Assembly (NCBI GenBank): GCA_902489375.1
Contig: CABTZP010000040.1
Span: 1 to 11,383, forward strand
From: an uncultured Tissierellia bacterium
GTDB lineage: Bacteria > Bacillota > Clostridia > Tissierellales > Peptoniphilaceae
DNA: 11,383 nucleotides
Direction of reading: 5' to 3'
Shown here: positions 7,585-11,383 of the stretch, one piece after another
How the letters are laid out: the number at the start of each line of letters is the position of its first letter
Numbering within the stretch: position 1 is the stretch's first letter
The notes under the pieces: generated by a model
Databases searched by the model: none
The model's input: the letters and a program-made list of their open reading frames with translations, nothing else
What the model was told of the DNA's origin: nothing
Translations under genes and position numbers: made by a program

Positions 7585-8379
7585 ATGACGGAAGCAAGAA
7601 AAGAAAAACCCATATTTTACGCTGAGCCAAACCAGAACAGTCGGATTAAACATTGCCTGGCGGTCATGTCGGGCAAGGGCGGAGTCGGAAAGAGCCTGGT
7701 TACAGGCCTTGTGGCCTGCGCCATGCAAAGGGCGGGAAGAAACGCCGCGATTATGGATGCGGATATCACCGGTCCATCCATTCCCCGCGAGTTTGGCCTG
7801 GAAGGCGGCATCGAAGTTCGGGGCGAACTCGGCTATCCCCGCAGAAGCGCAACCGGCATTCAGATTGTTTCGACGAACCTGATTTTGGAAAATGAAACGG
7901 ATCCGGTCATCTGGAAGGGGCCCATGGTCGGACAGGCGATCAAGCAGTTTTGGACGGACTTTGTCTATGAAGACGTTGATTACCTTTTTGTCGATATGCC
8001 TCCGGGCACGGGCGATGTTCCCCTGACCGTTTTTCAGACCCTTCCCATTGACGGGGTGATTGTCGTAACCAGCCCCCAGGACCTCGTTGCCATGATCGTT
8101 GAAAAGGCCGTGAATATGGCAAAGATGATGAATGTTCCCATCTTAGGTGTGGTCGAAAATATGTCTTATTTCAAAGCGCCGGACACCGGGAAGGTCTACC
8201 AGATTTTTGGAGAAAGTCACATCGAAGAGGTATGCGCGAAAATGGGCATCGACTTTTTGACCCGTCTTCCCATTGATCCGGAAGTGGGGGCTATTGTGGA
8301 CCAGGGACGGATTGAAGAAGTGGAGCTTGAAGAGATGAGTCCGGTCGTAGAAAAGATTTTAGGATTGGAGGTCAAATAA
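7585..8379 (+). CDS. Mrp/NBP35/ApbC-family P-loop ATPase lacking the CxxC cluster motif
   Basis: A 264-residue cytosolic ATPase of the MinD/Mrp class; characterised relatives (ApbC, Nbp35) bind and deliver Fe-S clusters as dimers. The deviant Walker A is SGKGGVGKS (29-37) with signature Lys31, the switch region DADITGPSIP is at 58-67 and the Walker B-like VDMPPGTGD at 136-144, all intact, so ATP binding is expected. The element that normally reads ENMSYF-C-x-x-C-G here is ENMSYFKAPDTGK, with Ala198 and Thr201 where relatives have the cluster cysteines. The N-terminal cysteine-rich extension I recall in many clostridial homologues is also absent; the in-frame sequence upstream is open only back to a stop at 7504 and encodes no Cys. 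Only Cys24, Cys45 and Cys217 remain, none in a motif. It may therefore not be a standard Fe-S carrier. Its TAA shares one base with the transketolase ATG (TAATG), implying coupling. Confidence 0.9.
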   Translation: MTEARKEKPIFYAEPNQNSRIKHCLAVMSGKGGVGKSLVTGLVACAMQRAGRNAAIMDADITGPSIPREFGLEGGIEVRGELGYPRRSATGIQIVSTNLILENETDPVIWKGPMVGQAIKQFWTDFVYEDVDYLFVDMPPGTGDVPLTVFQTLPIDGVIVVTSPQDLVAMIVEKAVNMAKMMNVPILGVVENMSYFKAPDTGKVYQIFGESHIEEVCAKMGIDFLTRLPIDPEVGAIVDQGRIEEVELEEMSPVVEKILGLEVK

Positions 8380-10376
8380 TGGACGCTCGAGATCAACTGA
8401 CGGTAAATACGCTCCGGATGCTGAGCGTCGATATGATCAACAAGGCAAATTCCGGCCATCCGGGCCTTCCCTTAGGGGCTGCGCCCATGGCCCATACGCT
8501 TTTTAGCCGGGTTATGGTGCAAAATCCCAAAAACCCCTCCTGGCCTAACCGGGATCGGTTCATTCTCTCCGCCGGGCATGGATCAGCCCTTTTATACAGT
8601 CTCCTTCATCTTTCGGGCTTCGCTCTTTCTTTAGATGATTTAAAAGCGTTTCGTCAGCTCGGCTCAAAGACCCCCGGCCACCCGGAATACGGGCACACGC
8701 CCGGGGTTGAGGCGACGACCGGCCCCCTGGGTCAGGGCCTTGCGATGGCCGTTGGCATGGCCATGGCGGAGGTTCATTTAGCTGGGCTTTATAACGAGGA
8801 CCAATACCCAATCATGGACCATCACACCTACTTTTTATGTGGGGATGGGGATCTGATGGAAGGGGTCTCGCAGGAGGCGGCCGCCCTGGCTGGGCACCTG
8901 AAGCTGGGAAAACTGATTGGCCTTTATGACTCCAACCACGTCTCCCTGGACGGGCCGCTTTCGCTATCCACCACAGAAGATACGGGCAAGCGCTTTGAGG
9001 CCTATGGATGGCAGGTCCTTCACGTTCAAGATGGCAATAACCTGGATGCGATCGAGGAAGCGTTGAAAGAAGCGAAAAAGGAAACAGACCGGCCTAGTCT
9101 GATTGAAATCAATACCACGATCGGATATGGGGCCCCGGACCAGGGCTCTTCCAAGGTTCACGGATCTCCCATCGGGGAAGAAGGCCGGGCCGTTTTAGCG
9201 AAAAACCTATCCTGGGATAGGGCGCCTTTTGATCTTCCGAAAGAGGCCTATGACCTCTATGAAGAGGTCGCCCAAAAGGGAGAGGAGAGGGAAAAGGACT
9301 GGAAGCGACTTTTTGTAGCCTATGAAAAAGCCTTTCCCGAAAAAGCCAGGCTCTTCCAAGACACTTTTGCGGGAAAGCTTCCGGAAGGCTGGGATAAGAA
9401 CCTTCCCGTCTTTCATCCGGAAGACAAGGCTCAGGCAAGTCGGGCCAGCTCCTATCAAATGATTCAGCAAATTGCCAAGGCTTGCCCGAGCTTTTGGGGC
9501 GGGTCAGCTGACCTTTCCGGTTCCAATAAAACCGACATTCAGGATTCTTCCGCTTTCCGCCTGGAAAAAGATGCCGGCCGAAACGTGAATTACGGGGTCC
9601 GGGAATTTGCCATGGCGGCCATTAATAACGGCATCGCCCTTCACGGCGGCTCAAAAATTTTCTCCGCGACCTTCTTTGTCTTTTCAGATTATATGCGGGC
9701 GGCCGTCCGCCTGGCAGCTTTAATGAAGCTTCCTGTAATCTTTGTTTGCACCCATGATTCGGTGGCGGTCGGAGAAGACGGGCCGACCCATGAACCCATT
9801 GAACAGCTTTCGTCCTGGCGGGCCATGCCAGGTCTGGATGTCCTGCGCCCGGCTGATGCCAACGAAACCGTTCAGGCCTGGCGCCTTGCAATGGAAAGCA
9901 AGGATCATCCGACCATGCTGGTTTTAACCCGCCAGTCCCTGCCCAATTTAAAGGAAACGCCGGAGCGGGCCAAAGAAGGCGTGGAAAAAGGCGCCTATGT
10001 TCTTTCTCCCGCAAATGGAGAAGCCGAGGGCCTGATTCTTGCCACGGGCTCTGAAGTTTCCAAGGCCTTAGAGGCCCAAAAGATTTTAGAGGAAAAGGGT
10101 CATGCCTATGGGGTCATCTCCATGCCCTCCTTCTTCCGCTTTGACCAGCAGGATTCCGCTTATCAGGAATCGGTTCTTCCTTTCGCCCTTCGCCGGCGAA
10201 TTTCCTTCGAAGCGGGCTCAACCCTTTGCTGGGGAAAATATGTTGGCCTGGATGGGCTTTCAGTCGGCATTGACCGATTTGGCCTTTCCGCCCCTGGAGA
10301 TATCGCCCTTTCACAGCTGGGCATGACGGCGGAAAATTTAGTAGAAAAAATTTTGGCATTATCAATCATTGAATAA
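8379..10376 (+). CDS. tkt: Transketolase
   Basis: Thiamine-diphosphate enzyme of the non-oxidative pentose phosphate pathway, moving two-carbon ketol units between sugar phosphates. At 665 residues it is full length. The N-terminal TPP-binding half shows His27 (NSGHPGLPLG), His67 (SAGHGSALLY), the GHPEYGHTPGVEATTGPLGQG block (100-120), the diphosphate/Mg motif GDGDLMEG (155-162) with Asn186 (YDSNHVSLDG), and His261 (KVHGSPIG). The pyrimidine-binding half has GVREFAM with Glu409, the activator of the cofactor, and then His459, Asp467 and His471 (THDSVAVGEDGPTHEPIEQL). A C-terminal transketolase domain follows from about residue 530. All expected catalytic residues are present. GGAGG at 8367-8371 is 7 nt before the ATG; the start overlaps the mrp stop by one base. 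Pairing with the transaldolase gene downstream completes the non-oxidative branch. Confidence 0.97.
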   Translation: MDARDQLTVNTLRMLSVDMINKANSGHPGLPLGAAPMAHTLFSRVMVQNPKNPSWPNRDRFILSAGHGSALLYSLLHLSGFALSLDDLKAFRQLGSKTPGHPEYGHTPGVEATTGPLGQGLAMAVGMAMAEVHLAGLYNEDQYPIMDHHTYFLCGDGDLMEGVSQEAAALAGHLKLGKLIGLYDSNHVSLDGPLSLSTTEDTGKRFEAYGWQVLHVQDGNNLDAIEEALKEAKKETDRPSLIEINTTIGYGAPDQGSSKVHGSPIGEEGRAVLAKNLSWDRAPFDLPKEAYDLYEEVAQKGEEREKDWKRLFVAYEKAFPEKARLFQDTFAGKLPEGWDKNLPVFHPEDKAQASRASSYQMIQQIAKACPSFWGGSADLSGSNKTDIQDSSAFRLEKDAGRNVNYGVREFAMAAINNGIALHGGSKIFSATFFVFSDYMRAAVRLAALMKLPVIFVCTHDSVAVGEDGPTHEPIEQLSSWRAMPGLDVLRPADANETVQAWRLAMESKDHPTMLVLTRQSLPNLKETPERAKEGVEKGAYVLSPANGEAEGLILATGSEVSKALEAQKILEEKGHAYGVISMPSFFRFDQQDSAYQESVLPFALRRRISFEAGSTLCWGKYVGLDGLSVGIDRFGLSAPGDIALSQLGMTAENLVEKILALSIIE

Positions 10377-10391
10377 AAAAACACCCGATCT

Positions 10392-10444
10392 GACCGCCCG
10401 GCCAATCCGACCGCGGCCAAAAAGCCGGCTCCTGACCGGTCCAA
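10392..10444. repeat. Short degenerate GACCG...CCAA direct repeats with palindromic cores
   Basis: In the 86-nt tkt-tal gap three units share a GACCG start and CCAA end: 10392-10405, 10409-10420 and 10434-10444 (14, 12 and 11 nt). Perfect palindromes CCGCGG (10411-10416), AGCCGGCT (10423-10430) and GACCGGTC (10434-10441) sit in or between them. No T-run follows, so this is not an intrinsic terminator; a regulatory or mRNA-structure role is only a possibility. Confidence 0.4.
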
Positions 10445-10462
10445 CTTTTAGAGGAGGAGAAA

Positions 10463-11119
10463 ATGAAATTTTTTCTGGATACTGCCCATGTTGAAGATAT
10501 TCGCCATATCCATCAATTAGGTTTATGTGACGGGGTCACCACCAACCCCACCCTGATTGGAAAGGAAGGCCGTCCTTTTGAGGAAGTCATCAAAGAAATC
10601 TGTTCTATCGTTGATGGACCAGTTTCGGCGGAAGTCACCGGAAAAAACCGTGAAGAAATGATTGAAGAAGCTCGAAAAATTTCCAAGTGGGCAGAAAATA
10701 TCGTAATCAAGATCCCCATGACCGAAGAGGGACTTGCCGCCATTCACACCCTTTCAGCGGAGGGGATTAAGACCAACTGCACCTTGATCTTTTCGGTTAA
10801 TCAGGGACTGATGGCCTGCAAGGCGGGCGCTACCTACATCAGCCCATTTATCGGACGGATTGACGATATCGGGGAAGACGGTCTGGAAGTTGTCGCCAGC
10901 TTAAGAGAGGTGATTGATCTCTACGGTTTTAACACGGAAATCATTGCTGCCTCCATTCGGACCGTCCATCATGTCGAAGCCTGTGCCTTGATTGGCGCCG
11001 ATATTGCCACCATCCCCGGAAAGCTCTTTTCCCAGATGTGGTCTCACCCACTGACGGATAAGGGCCTGGAAAGTTTTGAAAAGGACTGGGAAAAGTACCT
11101 AGAGGGGCTGAAAAAGTAA
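10463..11119 (+). CDS. tal: Transaldolase (small, TalC/FSA-type subfamily)
   Basis: Class I aldolase-type enzyme transferring a dihydroxyacetone unit from sedoheptulose 7-phosphate to glyceraldehyde 3-phosphate in the non-oxidative pentose phosphate pathway. It has 218 residues, typical of the short decameric subfamily that also contains fructose-6-phosphate aldolase. Features: DTAHVEDI start, GVTTNPTLI (24-32), Schiff-base Lys83 in IVIKIPMT, NCTLIFS (105-111), SPFIGRID (127-134), and Ser164/Arg166 in AASIRT for phosphate binding. Two positions separate the activities: E. coli fructose-6-phosphate aldolase has Gln59 and Tyr131, whereas here the equivalents are Glu57 (SAEVTG) and Phe129, the transaldolase state. 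AGGAGG at 10452-10457 is 5 nt before ATG 10463. It is the last gene of the unit, before a strong terminator. Confidence 0.95.
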   Translation: MKFFLDTAHVEDIRHIHQLGLCDGVTTNPTLIGKEGRPFEEVIKEICSIVDGPVSAEVTGKNREEMIEEARKISKWAENIVIKIPMTEEGLAAIHTLSAEGIKTNCTLIFSVNQGLMACKAGATYISPFIGRIDDIGEDGLEVVASLREVIDLYGFNTEIIAASIRTVHHVEACALIGADIATIPGKLFSQMWSHPLTDKGLESFEKDWEKYLEGLKK

Positions 11120-11132
11120 TCTGCATTAAAAG

Positions 11133-11142
11133 AAGCCGGCTT
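11133..11142. repeat. Perfect 10-bp palindrome AAGCCGGCTT downstream of tal
   Basis: AAGCCGGCTT sits 14 nt after the transaldolase stop. Its first nine bases also occur before the gene at 10422-10430. It may be a chance GC-rich palindrome, a small structure at the mRNA 3' end, or a binding site. Confidence 0.3.
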
Positions 11143-11173
11143 AAGAAATCGGTTTAAAAACAAAGATAAATAA

Positions 11174-11216
11174 GGGGGCGGTTTGACGCATTTCGTCAGG
11201 CCGCCTCTTTTTTTTT
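11174..11216 (+). terminator. Strong rho-independent terminator ending the tal transcription unit
   Basis: The stem pairs 11177-11188 with 11194-11205 (12 bp, including two G-U pairs), extendable to 14 bp with 11175-11176 and 11206-11207. The loop is CATTT (11189-11193) and nine consecutive T follow (11208-11216). On the opposite strand no comparable U-run follows, so it works mainly in the + direction. Confidence 0.93.
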
Positions 11217-11383
11217 GGCTCCATGGCGGGACCCAAGGTCTTCGGATCAGCAGATTAGTTTTAATTTGATTTTTTCAATAACCCCTTGAAACCTTTCGTT
11301 TTTAAGCCTTCTTTCCATTCGCTTCAGTACAATGGATGAAAAATCTTTTTTTTGTTTTCAACGATAAAAAAAGAACAAGAAAA
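11217..11383 (+). other. Non-coding stretch, likely promoter region for a gene beyond the window
   Basis: After the terminator no ORF with a ribosome binding site is seen. It holds an inverted repeat TTTCAA (11273-11278), 7 nt, TTGAAA (11286-11291), and a -10-like TACAAT at 11328-11333 without a clear -35. A TTCGCTTCA stretch just before that -10 resembles TTCGTTTCA before the LCP promoter. The sequence becomes A/T-rich towards the edge. Confidence 0.4.

Noticed and set aside
10425..10439. CCGG...CCGG hairpin before tal as a terminator between tkt and tal
   Set aside because: The stem is only 4-5 bp and no T-run follows, so termination is not supported.
11174..11216. Terminator acting in both directions
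   Set aside because: On the - strand the hairpin is followed by CCCTTATTTATC-type sequence without a proper U-run, so only + strand termination is supported.
11332..11367. An 11-codon ATG...TAA frame near the right edge
   Set aside because: The ATG overlaps the -10-like TACAAT, there is no ribosome binding site, and the codons are just A/T-rich sequence.
1..11383. Mobile elements, CRISPR arrays, tRNA/rRNA genes, defence or phage genes
   Set aside because: No transposase or integrase motifs, regular repeat-spacer pattern, tRNA-like folds or rRNA-like stretches were seen; nearly all sequence is accounted for by seven metabolic or cell-wall genes.

Overview
The window looks like part of an anaerobic, Gram-positive (Bacillota, clostridial-type) chromosome. 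Three things point there: a LytR-CpsA-Psr (LCP) cell-wall ligase, a very large 2-hydroxyacyl-CoA dehydratase-type activase of the kind common in strict anaerobes, and strong GGAGG-type ribosome binding sites before almost every gene. Base composition is roughly balanced by eye. I do not name a genus. All seven genes lie on the + strand and are tightly packed. I see no RNA genes, insertion sequences, CRISPR arrays, integrase genes or prophage genes.

Layout. (1) 2-928: C-terminal ~308 residues of cofactor-independent phosphoglycerate mutase (gpmI), cut by the window edge. (2) 945-5369: a 1474-residue acyl-CoA dehydratase activase-like protein with two ASKHA ATPase domains, a cysteine-rich linker and dehydratase-like C-terminal domains, starting 16 nt after gpmI. 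(3) An extended -10 promoter at about 5392-5400 starts a second transcription unit: an LCP protein (5423-6457), type 2 isopentenyl-diphosphate isomerase (6441-7481, overlapping it by 17 nt), an Mrp/NBP35-type P-loop ATPase without the usual cysteines (7585-8379), transketolase (8379-10376, sharing 1 nt with the ATPase gene) and a transaldolase (10463-11119). A strong intrinsic terminator at 11174-11216 closes the unit. The last ~165 nt hold no convincing gene but look like a promoter region for a gene beyond the edge.

How the genes work together. gpmI (lower glycolysis) and transketolase/transaldolase (non-oxidative pentose phosphate pathway) are central carbon enzymes. Fni supplies DMAPP from IPP, ultimately for undecaprenyl phosphate, the lipid that carries the polymers LCP proteins attach to the wall, so the coupled LCP-fni pair has a plausible functional link. 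The activase is an orphan here: no dehydratase subunit genes are adjacent, and its substrate cannot be read from this window.

Most of the window is ordinary core metabolism. The observations most worth a second look are the self-contained double-headed activase with two identically spaced Fe-S cysteine pairs plus a third cysteine cluster, the Mrp-family ATPase lacking both expected cysteine motifs, and a similar TTTCAA...TTGAAA inverted repeat in two intergenic regions. I found no clear evidence of a wholly new system.
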